Source: Glycomyces luteolus (GTDB lineage Bacteria; Actinomycetota; Actinomycetes; Mycobacteriales; Micromonosporaceae). From it: a DNA stretch of 64,000 nucleotides. Each line of letters opens with the position of its first letter. The first letter of the stretch is position 1. Below the pieces are notes generated by a model, which worked only from the letters and a program-made list of their open reading frames with translations, had not been told where the DNA came from and searched no databases. Location of the stretch: NCBI RefSeq assembly GCF_027622875.1, contig NZ_JAPZVP010000012.1, forward strand, positions 62,001-126,000, read 5' to 3'. Both the position numbers and the translations under genes were made by a program. Below, in pieces: positions 43,380-53,300 of this stretch.

Positions 43380-44348
43380 TCAGACCGGCACGGGCTCGCG
43401 TTCGAACGCCGGAACCGCCGGTTCGCACGCCGGGGTCTGCTTGCGGAAGCGACCGGGCGCCTGCCCGAAGTCGCGTTTGAACGCGGCCGCGAAAGCGAAT
43501 TCGGAGGCGTACCCGACCTGCCGGGCCACGGTCGCCAGCGGCGCGTCGGTGTCCGAGAGCATTCGCGCGGCGAGCGTCAACCGCCAAGAGGTCAAGTAGC
43601 CCAAGGGAGGCTGCCCGACGAGCTCGGTGAACCGGCGCGAGAACGCCGACCGGGAGAGCCCGGCGACCTCGCCGAGGGAGCTCACCGACCACTGGCGGGC
43701 CGGTTCGGCGTGGATCGCCTGCAGGGCCGCGCCGATCGAGCGGTCGGCGAGGGCCGCCGCCCAGCCGTCGAAGCCGCAGTGCCGGGCGTTGCCTTCGAGG
43801 ACGGCTCGCAGCAGGTACATCAGGACCGCGTCGAGCAGGGCGGGCACGAGCGTGTCGCCGCCGCCGCGTTCGGCCCGCAGTTCGCTCTCGAGCATGGTGA
43901 TCGCGCCCGCGAGTTCGGGCCGCGCGGCGGGATCGGCCGGGATGACGGTGAAATCGGGCATCGCGGCGAGCAACGGGTGGGTGCGGCCGGGCGCCATCGC
44001 GTAGGCGAGGCAGACCATGACGTGCGTCGCGGCCGGGTCGTGCGCCGAGCGGAGGATGAGCCCGGCGGGCCCGGCGCCGTCGCATTCGGGCCCGGGCGGC
44101 GTACTGAGCGAGTCGGCGACGATCGAGTGCGTGCTGCCGCGAGGAACGACGAGCACGTCGCCTTCCGCCAACTCGATGACTCGTCTGTCCTCAGTGGTCA
44201 CGAATGCGCCGCCGCGCACCATGATCTGGACGCCGAAGCCGTTCGCATGGCTGCGGCGCTGGTCGGAGAAGGGCGCGGTGTGCGAGAACCGGGCGGCGAA
44301 GGGCCTGCCGGTCCGCAGCACGGCCAGTACGTCGCTGAGCACATCCAT
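43380..44348 (-). CDS. AraC-family transcriptional regulator with cupin sensor domain
   Basis: A 322-residue regulator. The N-terminal cupin (Cupin_6-like; VQIMVRGGAFVTTEDRRVIELAEGDVLVVPRG, in parts, about 40-72) senses a small molecule. The C-terminal AraC HTH pair reads SVSSLGEVAGLSRSAFSRRFTELVGQPPLGYLTSWRL and ATVARQVGYASEFAFAAAFKRDFGQAPGRFR (about 215-310). It is divergent from the small membrane protein gene at 44500 and may regulate it, as these cupin-AraC proteins often control an adjacent gene. Confidence 0.9.
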   Translation of the reverse strand: MDVLSDVLAVLRTGRPFAARFSHTAPFSDQRRSHANGFGVQIMVRGGAFVTTEDRRVIELAEGDVLVVPRGSTHSIVADSLSTPPGPECDGAGPAGLILRSAHDPAATHVMVCLAYAMAPGRTHPLLAAMPDFTVIPADPAARPELAGAITMLESELRAERGGGDTLVPALLDAVLMYLLRAVLEGNARHCGFDGWAAALADRSIGAALQAIHAEPARQWSVSSLGEVAGLSRSAFSRRFTELVGQPPLGYLTSWRLTLAARMLSDTDAPLATVARQVGYASEFAFAAAFKRDFGQAPGRFRKQTPACEPAVPAFEREPVPV

Positions 44349-44499
44349 GCCGCAACCCTAGCCAGCGGATTCGCGGCGCGGCAGGCCTGAGGACGATCGC
44401 GTATGAACCGAGGACGTTCGCGGATGGGCGGCGGCGACTCCCCGCCATACCTTCGAAGGCGTCCCCCGGAAACGCAACCCAAGGCTGTGGAGTCAAATT

Positions 44500-44925
44500 A
44501 TGTCCAAAATAGACGAACCGGCGGTCAAGGCCCCAGCCCCGGTCTGGCGCACCCGACTGCTCGCCCTCGCGGTCACCATGGCCGCCGCTGTCCTCGCCTG
44601 GGTCGTCGCACACGCCGCAGGGGTCGAACTCGAGGCGAGCCAGCCCGGCGGCGAAGCGATGCCCGTCGGCATCGTGAACGTCGTCATGTCCGTGGTGCTC
44701 TTCGGCGGCCTCGGCTGGCTGGCCCGCGCGATCCTCGACCGCTTCGCGAAGCACCGCGCGGTCCTGGTCTGGCGCATCGGCGCCGGCGTCGTCTTCGCGC
44801 TCGAGGTGCTCCCGATCGTGCTTGCCGAGGCGACCCTCGGCATGAAGGTCTTCCTGGCGGTCCTGCACGTCATCGTCGCCGCGATCCTCATCCCCGTCCT
44901 CGGCAGGCGCCTACCCGAAGCCTGA
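44500..44925 (+). CDS. DUF6069-like four-helix membrane protein
   Basis: A 141-residue membrane protein with four predicted helices: TRLLALAVTMAAAVLAWVVAHAAG, VGIVNVVMSVVLFGGLGWLARAIL, a third around 85-105 and the last KVFLAVLHVIVAAILIPVLG. The layout resembles DUF6069 proteins, common in actinobacteria beside AraC or MerR regulators. Function unknown. GTGGAG lies upstream. It ends at a strong terminator. Confidence 0.7.
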   Translation: MSKIDEPAVKAPAPVWRTRLLALAVTMAAAVLAWVVAHAAGVELEASQPGGEAMPVGIVNVVMSVVLFGGLGWLARAILDRFAKHRAVLVWRIGAGVVFALEVLPIVLAEATLGMKVFLAVLHVIVAAILIPVLGRRLPEA

Positions 44926-44934
44926 CGCAGGACA

Positions 44935-44976
44935 GCGCGAACGCCTCCCGTCGACACCCGCGGGAGGCGTTCGCGC
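44935..44976. terminator. Bidirectional terminator
   Basis: GCGCGAACGCCTCCCG and CGGGAGGCGTTCGCGC form a perfect 16-bp stem around a 10-base loop in the gap between convergent genes. This is the strongest hairpin in the window. Confidence 0.85.
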
Positions 44977-44979
44977 CGC

Positions 44980-45738
44980 TCAGGTGATCGGGTGGAGGTC
45001 GAGGTCGGGGTCGCGGCGGGTGATGCAGTATTCGAGTCCCGCGGGATCGCGCATGACCTGCCACCAGTGGTGGCGGCGCACGGCCTCGGCGCCGAGCCCC
45101 GCGTGCCGCTCGGCCTCCGCCTCCATGTCCGTGCAGGCCAGGTCCATGTGCGCGGCCGCGCTCTGGCCCTTCTCGGCGAGGTCCAAGCGCTGCAACAGGA
45201 ACTGGAGCGGGAGCTCCGGCGGCGGCAGGAGTCGCCGGAACTCCCGAGCATCGGTCACGGTCTGGCGCCAGCCGGTGAACATCTGCCAGAACGCGAGCTC
45301 GTGGTCGAATGCCTGCGGCGGAATGTCGATGCAGAGCTGATCGGTCCGGCTCCGCTGCCCGCCGGGCCACTCGAGCGGCGGCGGCACCGCGGTCTCGCCG
45401 TCGTACCTGACGAGGCAGAACGCGAACCCGGCAGGGGAGTGGAGCACTACGAGCCCCGGCTCCCGGTACACCGCGGCCGCCCCGAGCCCGACCGCCCGCT
45501 CCGCCTCGGCCGCGACATCGTCCACGTGCAGGTCGAGATGACTGCCGCCCATGCCGTCCCGGATCCGCTGCACCCGCAGGTACGGGTCGCCGACCGCCGG
45601 AAGCAGGGTCGCGAACTCGCCGTCGGGCCCCCGCCGCGCCGACAGGGTCGAGTCGGTCACTTTGAGCCAGAACGCGACACCGCTCTCGAAACCGTCGGCC
45701 GGAAGGTCCCAGAACGCGGTGGTCCATCGAATCGCCAT
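44980..45738 (-). CDS. Double VOC/glyoxalase-like domain protein
   Basis: A 252-residue protein with two beta-alpha-beta VOC-fold halves (about 1-115 and 130-252). Each half starts with a phrase of the VOC style (AFWDLPADGFESGVAFWLKVTD; CIDIPPQAFDHELAFWQMFTGW) and ends in an alpha-beta unit with similar spacing: GSHLDLHVDDVAAEAERAVGLGAAAV and AHMDLACTDMEAEAERHAGLGAEAV. These internal repeats show duplication. VOC proteins act as glyoxalases, dioxygenases or resistance proteins; the substrate here is unknown. Confidence 0.82.
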   Translation of the reverse strand: MAIRWTTAFWDLPADGFESGVAFWLKVTDSTLSARRGPDGEFATLLPAVGDPYLRVQRIRDGMGGSHLDLHVDDVAAEAERAVGLGAAAVYREPGLVVLHSPAGFAFCLVRYDGETAVPPPLEWPGGQRSRTDQLCIDIPPQAFDHELAFWQMFTGWRQTVTDAREFRRLLPPPELPLQFLLQRLDLAEKGQSAAAHMDLACTDMEAEAERHAGLGAEAVRRHHWWQVMRDPAGLEYCITRRDPDLDLHPIT

Positions 45739-45803
45739 CCCCGCAGTCTAAAGACTGCGAGGCCCGCTCACGCCTGTTTTCCGGCGAGGCGCATACTGCG
45801 GCG

Positions 45804-46178
45804 ATGTCCGTAGCGATCCACCACGTCGTCATCGACGCCCACGACCTGCCCGGCCTCGCCCGGTTCTGGGCCCAGGTCCTGCACTGGCAGGTCGTCTCCG
45901 AGCGCGAACGCGAGGTCATCATCGGCCCGGACCGGAACGCCGCGTGGGGGATCTGCTTCATGCCGGTCACCGAGCCCAAGCGCGTCAAGAACCGCCTGCA
46001 CTTCGACCTCAACGCCGAGAGCGCGGAGGACCGCCTCGCCGAGATCGACCGCATCCTCGCTCTCGGCGCCACCCGCGTCGACATCGGCCAGACCGGCGAC
46101 GAGTCATGGGCCGTGCTGGCCGACCCGGAGGGCAACGAGTTCTGCGTCGTCCGCCCCAAGCAGGACCTCATCGGCTGA
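45804..46178 (+). CDS. VOC family protein
   Basis: A 124-residue single-module VOC protein: HHVVIDAHDLPGLARFWAQVLHW at the start, RLHFDLNAES in the middle and VLADPEGNEFCVV near the end, the standard metal-site Glu/His pattern of glyoxalase-like proteins. CATACT at 45792-45797 lies six bases before the ATG with no ribosome site, so a leaderless start is likely. It is divergent from the larger VOC gene. Function unknown. Confidence 0.85.
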   Translation: MSVAIHHVVIDAHDLPGLARFWAQVLHWQVVSEREREVIIGPDRNAAWGICFMPVTEPKRVKNRLHFDLNAESAEDRLAEIDRILALGATRVDIGQTGDESWAVLADPEGNEFCVVRPKQDLIG

Positions 46179-46265
46179 CCGGCTCACTTGCGCGGGAGGG
46201 GTCCCGACGGCGTCGCCAGCGACGAGGCCGAATTCGTGACCATGGACGCCAAGGAGCGGGTGTTG

Positions 46266-46394
46266 ATGACGCCCCTGCAGATGCTCGCCTGGGCCGCGCT
46301 CATCGCGTTTGCCGGGGGCCTCCTGCTGTTCGCGTGGCGGCGGCACCGCCCCGAGCGGAGCCGATCCGAGCCAGGTGGATCGCGTTCCGACTGA
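46266..46394 (+). CDS. Small single-pass membrane protein
   Basis: A 42-residue protein. AAGGAG at 46251-46256 gives ideal spacing to ATG 46266. MTPLQMLAWAALIAFAGG begins one membrane helix, followed by a basic tail WRRHRPERSRSE. The frame is also open upstream (TTG 46188, ATG 46242), but those starts lack ribosome sites. No family recognised. Confidence 0.45.
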   Translation: MTPLQMLAWAALIAFAGGLLLFAWRRHRPERSRSEPGGSRSD

Positions 46395-46457
46395 ACCCGG
46401 TCCGCGACTGCCGGAAACTCGGTTCCCTTTCGGCACTTCGACTGCTAGACAACGACC

Positions 46458-47198
46458 ATGACCGAAACGCAGCCGCTCACCTACGACGACGCCGTCCGCA
46501 TCGCCGAAGCCGACCCAGCCGTCGTCGGACTCTTCCTCATCGGCTCGAACGCCATGGAGGGCTTGACCACCGACCACTCAGACCACGACCTGTTCATCAT
46601 CACCGCCGCAGGCGCCACCACCGAACTCCAACGGCACCACGGCATGCGCTCGCCGAACGTCGACCTGAACGTCGTGCCCCTCGACGACCTCCTGAACGAC
46701 GTCGTGCCCGAGTACGTTCGCTACGCCTTCGCCCGCAGCCGTGTCGTCATGGACCGCACCGGCGGTGAACTCACCGCGTTCCTGGAAGGCAAAGGCCGCC
46801 TCGACCCGCAACAGGCCTTCGAGCACGCCGACGAGGTCCTCGACGCCTACGCGAACTCCCTGTACCGATCGGTGAAGAACCACCGCGACGGCCGCGCGCT
46901 GGCGGGCCGCCTCGACGCCGCCGACAGCGTCGGCTACCTGCTCGAGCTGCTGTTCACTCTGGAGTGCCGGCCGCGCCCCTACAACAAGTGCCTCGAATGG
47001 GAACTCGAGCGCCACCCGCTTCCGGGCTGGGATACCGCCGCCCTGCTCGACACCATCGGCCGCATCGTCGCCACCGGCGACTCCGACCTCCAGCGGGGCC
47101 TCTTCGCCGAGGTGGAACCCAAGGCCCGCAAGGCGGGACACGACAAGATCCTCGACGAATGGGGCGACGACCTCCACCTCATGCGCCCCCGCGCGTGA
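46458..47198 (+). CDS. Nucleotidyltransferase-fold protein
   Basis: A 246-residue protein with a polymerase-beta-type nucleotidyltransferase domain: GLFLIGSNAMEGLTTDHSDHDLFII (in parts, about 22-47) has the Gly-Ser loop and the Asp-His-Asp metal motif. A helical C-terminal part (DAADSVGYLLELLFTLECRPRPYNKCLEWEL) resembles aminoglycoside adenylyltransferase-like and DUF4037-like proteins. The substrate is not known; antibiotic modification is possible but unproven. TAGACA at 46446-46451 lies six bases before the ATG, so a leaderless transcript is likely. Confidence 0.8.
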   Translation: MTETQPLTYDDAVRIAEADPAVVGLFLIGSNAMEGLTTDHSDHDLFIITAAGATTELQRHHGMRSPNVDLNVVPLDDLLNDVVPEYVRYAFARSRVVMDRTGGELTAFLEGKGRLDPQQAFEHADEVLDAYANSLYRSVKNHRDGRALAGRLDAADSVGYLLELLFTLECRPRPYNKCLEWELERHPLPGWDTAALLDTIGRIVATGDSDLQRGLFAEVEPKARKAGHDKILDEWGDDLHLMRPRA

Positions 47199-48449
47199 TC
47201 ACTTCAGGATCTGTTCGAGGGCGGCGGACTGGTGGCGGTGCCCGATCGTCTCGTACCCGACGATGACGACCAGCGGCGAGCACGTCGCGATCACGATGCC
47301 GACGCCGACCGTCGCGCCTGCGGCGACCGCGAAAGCCGAGGCGGCGAGGGCGAGGATGGCACCGACGAAGAGCACCATGTGAAACGGGTCGAACCGGTGC
47401 AGCAGATACGAGTACAGCGTGAACAGCGCGGTCGTGAAGATCAAGACGGGAACGAGGAGCGTCAGGATGGCGGCGGTCGCACTGATGTGCGCTTGGTGTT
47501 CGATGACCTGGGCGGCCACGTGCAGGCCCGCGCCGGTCGCGGCGAGCGAGCCGAAGATGATCAGATGCCCGTAGCCCCAGACGAATCCGCGTTCGCGATG
47601 GCGGGCGAGCACCTCGGCTGAGGGCAGCATGAAGTAAACCCACCACAGCCCGAACGCGAGCGCGGTGCCGCCGAACGCGACCAGGACGGCCTCGACGGTC
47701 CAGCCCTGCGCCTCGATCACCGCCGAGACGGCGAGGATCGTGCCGAGCACGATTTCGCCGAGCGTGATGATCACCAGCAGTCCGTAGCGTTCGGCGATGT
47801 GGTGCGGGTGCCATGGACTGCGGCCGCCCCGCAGTTCGGCGACGATCGGGATCAGCATTTCGAAGAGGGCCAGCACGACGACGATGCCGGCGGTCACGGA
47901 CAGCGGCGGGTCGACGAAGATCTGGATGACCCAGGCGACCTGCGCGATCCCCATGAGCACGGCGTAGGTCAGCGCGTTGCGGCGCTGCTCGCTGACGTGC
48001 CGGGCGATGCGCAGCCACAGCGCGATCATCGCCACCCGCATGACCACGTATCCGGCGACGACCACGCTGTTGTCGACGTGGACGCCTTCGTCGATCGAAT
48101 GGAACATCTGCGGCAGGCCGAGCGCGATGATGAGCACGCCGAGCATCTGGACCATGGTCGCGACCCGGAAGAAGACGTCGTCGTTGTCGAACGCCGACGC
48201 CAGCCACGAGTAGTTGATCCACGCCCAGCAGATCGCGAACACCGAGAACGAGAACGCCCCGATCGCGGGCCCGTAGTGCCCGAGCTCGAGCAGGTGCGCC
48301 ATCTGCGCGCCGGCCTGGCTGAACGCCACCACCAAGGTGAGGTCGAAGAGCAGTTCGAGGGGTGTCGCGGTGCGATGCGACTCTTCGGGGTCGCGCGCCG
48401 TCATGCGGCGGAACCGGTGGTTCCTTGATCCCTGCTCGATCGTTGACAT
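47199..48449 (-). CDS. Low-temperature-requirement A (LtrA) family membrane protein
   Basis: A 416-residue protein with about ten to twelve membrane helices. TPLELLFDLTLVVAFSQAG near residue 30 is the LtrA signature, and SPWHPHHIAERYGLLVIITLGEIVLGTI (in parts, about 213-240) contains the conserved HIAERYGL-x5-LGE motif. ATG 48449 follows GGGAGG at nine bases; the ATG at 48458 directly abuts that site and is unlikely. The biochemical function is unknown. It ends one base after the convergent nucleotidyltransferase gene. Confidence 0.88.
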   Translation of the reverse strand: MSTIEQGSRNHRFRRMTARDPEESHRTATPLELLFDLTLVVAFSQAGAQMAHLLELGHYGPAIGAFSFSVFAICWAWINYSWLASAFDNDDVFFRVATMVQMLGVLIIALGLPQMFHSIDEGVHVDNSVVVAGYVVMRVAMIALWLRIARHVSEQRRNALTYAVLMGIAQVAWVIQIFVDPPLSVTAGIVVVLALFEMLIPIVAELRGGRSPWHPHHIAERYGLLVIITLGEIVLGTILAVSAVIEAQGWTVEAVLVAFGGTALAFGLWWVYFMLPSAEVLARHRERGFVWGYGHLIIFGSLAATGAGLHVAAQVIEHQAHISATAAILTLLVPVLIFTTALFTLYSYLLHRFDPFHMVLFVGAILALAASAFAVAAGATVGVGIVIATCSPLVVIVGYETIGHRHQSAALEQILK

Positions 48450-48548
48450 GCGCAACATCCTCCCACCGAACCCGGCGGATCTGCCACGCCCTCACATGCA
48501 AAGCGGCCGCCGCCGCGAGGTTCGCGACGACGGCCCTTCGATCGCGGC

Positions 48549-49175
48549 TTATTCGCCGTTAACGCGTTCGTAGATGAAGAAGTCGGAAATCGAGCCGTCC
48601 AGGTCCTCCCTGGACCAGGGGTGCGGGTTGTCGATCCGCTCGCGCAGCCGCCACTCGGGATAGCGCTTCGCGACATCGCGGAGCACAGGGTGGTGACGCA
48701 TATGCGGAGCGAACTCCCCGGTCATCCTGGGGTCGTCGGCATCGCTCGTGTAGAGGACCGCGTGACGGCGGGCGGCACCGAAGACGTGCTCCAGGTGCAG
48801 GTCGTAGACGTCGTCTTCCGTGAGGTGGAAGATCACGTCGAGCGACAGGACCAGGTCGGCGGTGACGATCCCGGCCCGGTCGCTGAAACGCTCAGGGTCA
48901 TAGAGCGCGAAGCTCTTCGTGTTGTCCTCCGCGAACCTGGCCATGGTCTGGCTCAGCATCGTGGGGGACACGTCGAAGCCGAGGTATCGGGGGTACTCGG
49001 CGAGCGCGAGCTGTTCCCCGTCGCCGCAACCGAACTCGATGACCGAGTCGATGCCCTGATCGGCAACGAACTTATTGAGCACGCTTGCTTTGAAGTCCGC
49101 GTGCGTGCCGCGCGAGCCCGCGCCGGAGTTCCCGCCCCGCGCGTAGCGTTTTTCCCAGTACTCGGAAGATCTCAT
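48549..49175 (-). CDS. Class I SAM-dependent methyltransferase
   Basis: A 208-residue methyltransferase. SVIEFGCGDGEQLALAEYPRYLGFDVS (in parts, about 41-68) is SAM motif I with acidic residue of motif II; DLVLSLDVIFHLTEDDVYDLHLEHVF (about 104-129) is motif IV and beyond. ATG 49175 lies four bases after the DUF397 stop, suggesting a two-gene operon. The N-terminus RSSEYWEKRYARGGNSGAGS resembles small-molecule methyltransferases. Substrate unknown. Confidence 0.85.
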   Translation of the reverse strand: MRSSEYWEKRYARGGNSGAGSRGTHADFKASVLNKFVADQGIDSVIEFGCGDGEQLALAEYPRYLGFDVSPTMLSQTMARFAEDNTKSFALYDPERFSDRAGIVTADLVLSLDVIFHLTEDDVYDLHLEHVFGAARRHAVLYTSDADDPRMTGEFAPHMRHHPVLRDVAKRYPEWRLRERIDNPHPWSREDLDGSISDFFIYERVNGE

Positions 49176-49179
49176 GCGT

Positions 49180-49425
49180 TTACTCTGCGGCCGCGAGAAG
49201 CGCCGTGAAGTCAGGCGCGCCGAGGTCGAAGATCGGAGAATCATGACCGAGCTTCGAGTCCCGCACCTGGAAGCCTCCAGCTTGGGGACGGGCTTCGAGG
49301 CAGCTGCTGTCGTCGCCGCTGCCGCTACGGGTGCTCTTGCGCCAGGTCACGCGGCACTCGACACAGTTGCCGTCATCCGCACCGGAGCTGCGGCTGCTCT
49401 TACTCCAGCCGGTGAACTCGGTCAT
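49180..49425 (-). CDS. Double DUF397-domain protein
   Basis: An 81-residue protein with two DUF397 units. The first is partial (GWSKSSRSSGADDGNCVECRV), followed by the full unit (WRKSTRSGSGDDSSCLEARP ... VRDSKLGHDSPIFDLGAPDFTALLAA). The repeated W-x-KS-x-RS and C-VE signatures are clear. DUF397 proteins usually follow an XRE regulator gene (DUF5753-type); none is next to it here. AGAAGGTGG precedes the ATG. Confidence 0.88.
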   Translation of the reverse strand: MTEFTGWSKSSRSSGADDGNCVECRVTWRKSTRSGSGDDSSCLEARPQAGGFQVRDSKLGHDSPIFDLGAPDFTALLAAAE

Positions 49426-49793
49426 TGAACCACCTTCTATACGGCCACGCGGGGGACCACATTCCCCTGACCAGCCCATGGTACAAGTCGATTTTCTCGG
49501 GGTGCTCGATGTGTCGGTTTCTGCATCGAGGTATCCCCGGAGTTCGTTGGCGGGAACGGACTGTAATGGAAAATGTACACTCGGCCGCCTGTTCGAATCA
49601 ATAGGGAGCGAGGTTCGGAGAGTTTGGGGCGCAAAACTTTCCGGTAGTTCTTGCAGGCAGTTCTTGCCTGAGGAAGTGTTGCACCGCTGATTCTTATGCG
49701 GCGCCGGGCCTTTGCCTACATTTGTTTCAAGGGGGATTCACCGCCAGTCCAGAAACTGTCGTGAATCCGACAGGCTGAAATGGAGGTAAGGCA
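49426..49793. other. AT-richer intergenic region
   Basis: About 370 bases with visibly lower GC than surrounding DNA (for example GTACACTCGGCCGCC and GCACCGCTGATTCTTATG stretches). No frame has typical codon bias. It lies between divergent genes and may contain promoters for the DUF397 gene and the small disrupted gene at 49794. No hairpin or repeat identified. Confidence 0.4.
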
Positions 49794-50212
49794 TTGGTCA
49801 TTCAGCAAGGACTGGAGCGAGGGGAGTTCCGGGATAGCTTGCGGACCTGTCGGGTCCGTGTCTCGAGCAGCGATGCGCCGGGCCGCCCCATCGTGGAGGG
49901 CCGCCCCGGACGCTGCCGGATGCGGGCGCTGCTCAGACGGCGGGCCGTCGACCGTCGGGTTCCTGGGGGACTTCGCAAAGGGGCCATGCGCTGTTCTCGG
50001 TCTACCGGCTCGGACCGGATCAGACCCAGTATCCGAATGGTCCTTGCGAATTCCTGATCGACTGCGACGACGGCGTGGGCCCGCACGAGGTCTGCCGGTT
50101 AGATGACGCGGATTACACGCCGGTCTGGCGCGGATCGTGGAACGGCGACGCGTGGTGCGGATGGCTTATGAAGCGGGCCAAGGCTTTGATCACCGGGGCG
50201 CCTCCCCAATAG
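49794..50212 (+). pseudogene. Probable frameshifted small gene
   Basis: TTG 49794 follows GGAGGT at good spacing, and the first frame keeps G/C third positions to about 49940. The bias then moves to the next frame for about 40 bases (VGFLGDFAKG), and from about 49982 a third frame encodes a convincing C-terminus (HALFSVYRLGPDQTQYPNG, FLIDCDDGVGPHEVC, then WRGSWNGDAWCGWLM) ending at 50212. Removing one G from the GGGG run at 49980-49983 would join the last two pieces as FAKGHALFSVY. I do not recognise the family. Sequencing error is the alternative to decay. Confidence 0.4.
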
Positions 50213-50327
50213 GCCCCGGCGGGCCGGTCGACTCAGGTGGGGGTCGACCGGTCCGGTTCCGTCCGAGCGAGGCAACACGCCGCAATGTGGCCGAACCAGG
50301 GCCGAAATGCTCGTAAAGTACCTGCCC

Positions 50328-53300
50328 ATGACTGGTTCTACCGAAATGAGAACCCTCTCGCCCGTTCCCGAATCCCGGCGTAGCCCGAGCTCCGCCGATG
50401 GGGATTCAATGCGCCTGGACGACATGCCCAACGTCCAGGAAATGGTCGATCGAGCCCTCGGCTCGGTGGCGTCCTCGCGCATCAAGGACATCCACGAGTG
50501 GGGACAGTTCCACAATTCGCGCCTGGTGCTGCATGTGCTCTCGCGTCTCGCCTACCCGGCCGACCCCGAGCTGATGCTGGACCTGCGCGGCCATGAGCCG
50601 CGCGTTGAGAAGGCGGCGCTCAACCTCGAAGCGCTCTGTGCGCTCGCGGCCTCCATCGGGCTCAAGGCCCGGACCGGGGACGAGCGCGCCAAGGCCCTCG
50701 CGCTGTTCGACCTGGCCTACCGTCGGCTCAGGGGTCGTATGCCCCTCGAATACCAAGAGCTGCACGTGATGACGGCGCACCTGCACGGCCGATCCCGGCA
50801 GGTGAAGGAGCTCAGCCGGGCCTACGCCGGGGTCACCGATCTTCTGAAGCGGTCGCTCCGCTGCCAGGCCGCACATCCGCGCCACGGTGGTAGCACGGCC
50901 GCGTACCTGCGGCGCTTCAAGGAGCTCGCCGATTGGCCCGACCTGCTCGCCCCTGAGAACGGTGCGGCACTGAGCATCGACGGGCTGCGGACGGCCCCGC
51001 TGCCGAAAATCGAGCGCGGCCCGCTGATCTCCGTCGTCATGACCTGCTACAAACCCGGCCAGGCACTGCTCACCGCAGTGCGGTCGATCGTGGAGCAGAC
51101 GTGGCAGAACTGGGAGCTGCTGCTCGTCGACGACGCCTCCGGCCCCGAGTACGAGCAGGTGCTCCTGAAGGCAGCCTCGCTCGACCCGCGCATCAAGCTC
51201 CTCATCCAGCCTGAGAACGCGGGGACCTACCAGGCCCGCAACCGCGCCATGGCCGTCGCCGAAGGCAAGTTCATCGCCGGACTCGACTCCGACGACTGGT
51301 CCCACCCGCGCCGCCTCGAGCTGCAGGTGCGGCCGATGATCGCCAGGCCCGAGCTGGTCATGGTCGAATCGCGCTGCATCGCCCTCGCCGAGGACCTGGC
51401 GCTGATGATCGACCCGCAGATCGCGCTCATCGCCGCGCGTTCGACGCCGATCATGATCCGCGCCGAGGCCGTGCTGAAGAAGGTCGGCTTCTACGACGAG
51501 GTCAGGAAGACCGCCGACTCCGAATACCGGTTCCGCATCCAGACCGCGTTCGGCAAGGGCGCCTTCCTGCGCATGGGGAACGGCCCCTTGACGGCCGTGC
51601 GCTACAACGACAGCACGCTCTCGGCGGGCGAGGTCTCGCGGCACTGGATGTCCGCGAGCCGGTTCGCCTACTACTCCGGGTTCGCCCGCTGGCACCGCGC
51701 GATCGGGCGGGAGCAGGCATCGCCGTTCCTCGCCTCGGTCGCACGGCCGCGGCCGTTCCCGATCGCCCGCGACATCACCCGCTCCAATGCGGAGAACCGA
51801 GCGATCGAATACGACCGCATCTACGCCGCCGACTGGAGCGCCCTCGACGGACCGCGCCGCGCGATGCTCGACGACGCCGAGGACAGGGCGGACGAGGGCG
51901 CCGCGATCGCGCTGGTGCACTGCCCCGACCTGAAGGGCATCAAGGGGGACCAGGCACTGGTCGACCGCACGGTCCTGACCGCCGCCTCCGAGCACGGGCT
52001 CGACTTCATCGAACCCGCAGGGCCCCACACGGCGCCGGTGATCACGCCTTCCGAGGCCTATGCCGAAGTGCTTCGGTTCGAGCACCCCGGGATCGCGCCC
52101 GAGCGCATCCACGTGCATCCCGCACCCGCAACAGCGGCCGCCCAGGGCGCCGTCGCGAACGGCGCGACAGTGCAAGCACCCGTGGACCCGCCCGTCATTG
52201 GTGCGCAGCGAAGCGCGGACCGGCCGGTTTCGCCTCAGGAGGCTTCCGCCGCTTTGCGACCGGCCTTCAACCGCAGCGACTTCCTGCTCGCAGGTTGCGG
52301 CCTCGGATCCGTCGCGGCGTCGGTCGCGGTCGCGGCCGCCATCGAACCCGCCGTAGTGCCGTGGGTCGCGGGCGCGAGCTTTGCGCTCTGGGCCGGTTCG
52401 CTGTTCGCGCTGGCCGCGTGGCGCACCTTCGAATCGCAAACGGCCGTGGTGCGGGACGCCGGAGCCGACCCGGCGGCACCTGCGGTCCGGCCGGCGGCAC
52501 CCGACGCTGGGGGGAACTCGCCTGCGAAGCTCCTGCGCCGCTTCGTGAAGGCCGCGGTGCAACGCCGCACCTGGACGGCGGCCGCGATCGCGCCGCTGGT
52601 TCCCGCGCTCGGCGCGTTCGCGCCGGACCCGCGGCTCGCCGTCGGCATCGCGCTCACGGTCTTGTGCCTGCTGGCCGCGACGACGCACTCGCGGCTGCTC
52701 CGCGCGCTCGATCGCACCCGCATGACCGCGGCCGCGCCGGATCGGGGCGCCCCCACCGGGACCGGGCTCACCGCACCGAAGCGCCGCATGCTCGAGAGCT
52801 GGGAGACGCGCCTGAACCACGGCTGGTCGGTGACCGCCGGAGCCCGCCTCTCCAGCATCGCCGCCGATTCCGAGAAGGGCCCGCGCGAGACCCAGGTCGG
52901 GGCCCTTGCCGCGCTGTGCAGCCACCGCGCGGCCCGCAACCGGCACCGCGCCCGGACCCTGCGAGCCGACATCGTCATCGTGTCCACGTTCAACCTGCGG
53001 GGCGGCACCACCTCCGCGAACGAGGCCGAGATCCTCGCCTACCTGTCGGCCGGGCTGACCGTCGCACTCGTCCACCACCCGGTGAAGGAACGGGCCATGG
53101 GTCGGCCCATCGACCCGAAGATCCGCGCGCTCATCGACGGCGAGCGGGTCGTCGAGGTCCGCCCGCAGGACACCGTCCACTGCGACCTCGCCATCGTGCG
53201 GTTCCCGGTGGCCCTCGAACAGCTCATGGAGGACCGGCCCGAGATCAAGGCCGCTCGGACCGTGCTGCTGGTCAACCAGACCCCGTTCGAGGAGTACGGA

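Noticed and set aside
49437-49634. 65-codon minus-strand frame upstream of the DUF397 gene
   Set aside because: No ribosome site, no codon bias, and it lies in the AT-richer intergenic stretch.
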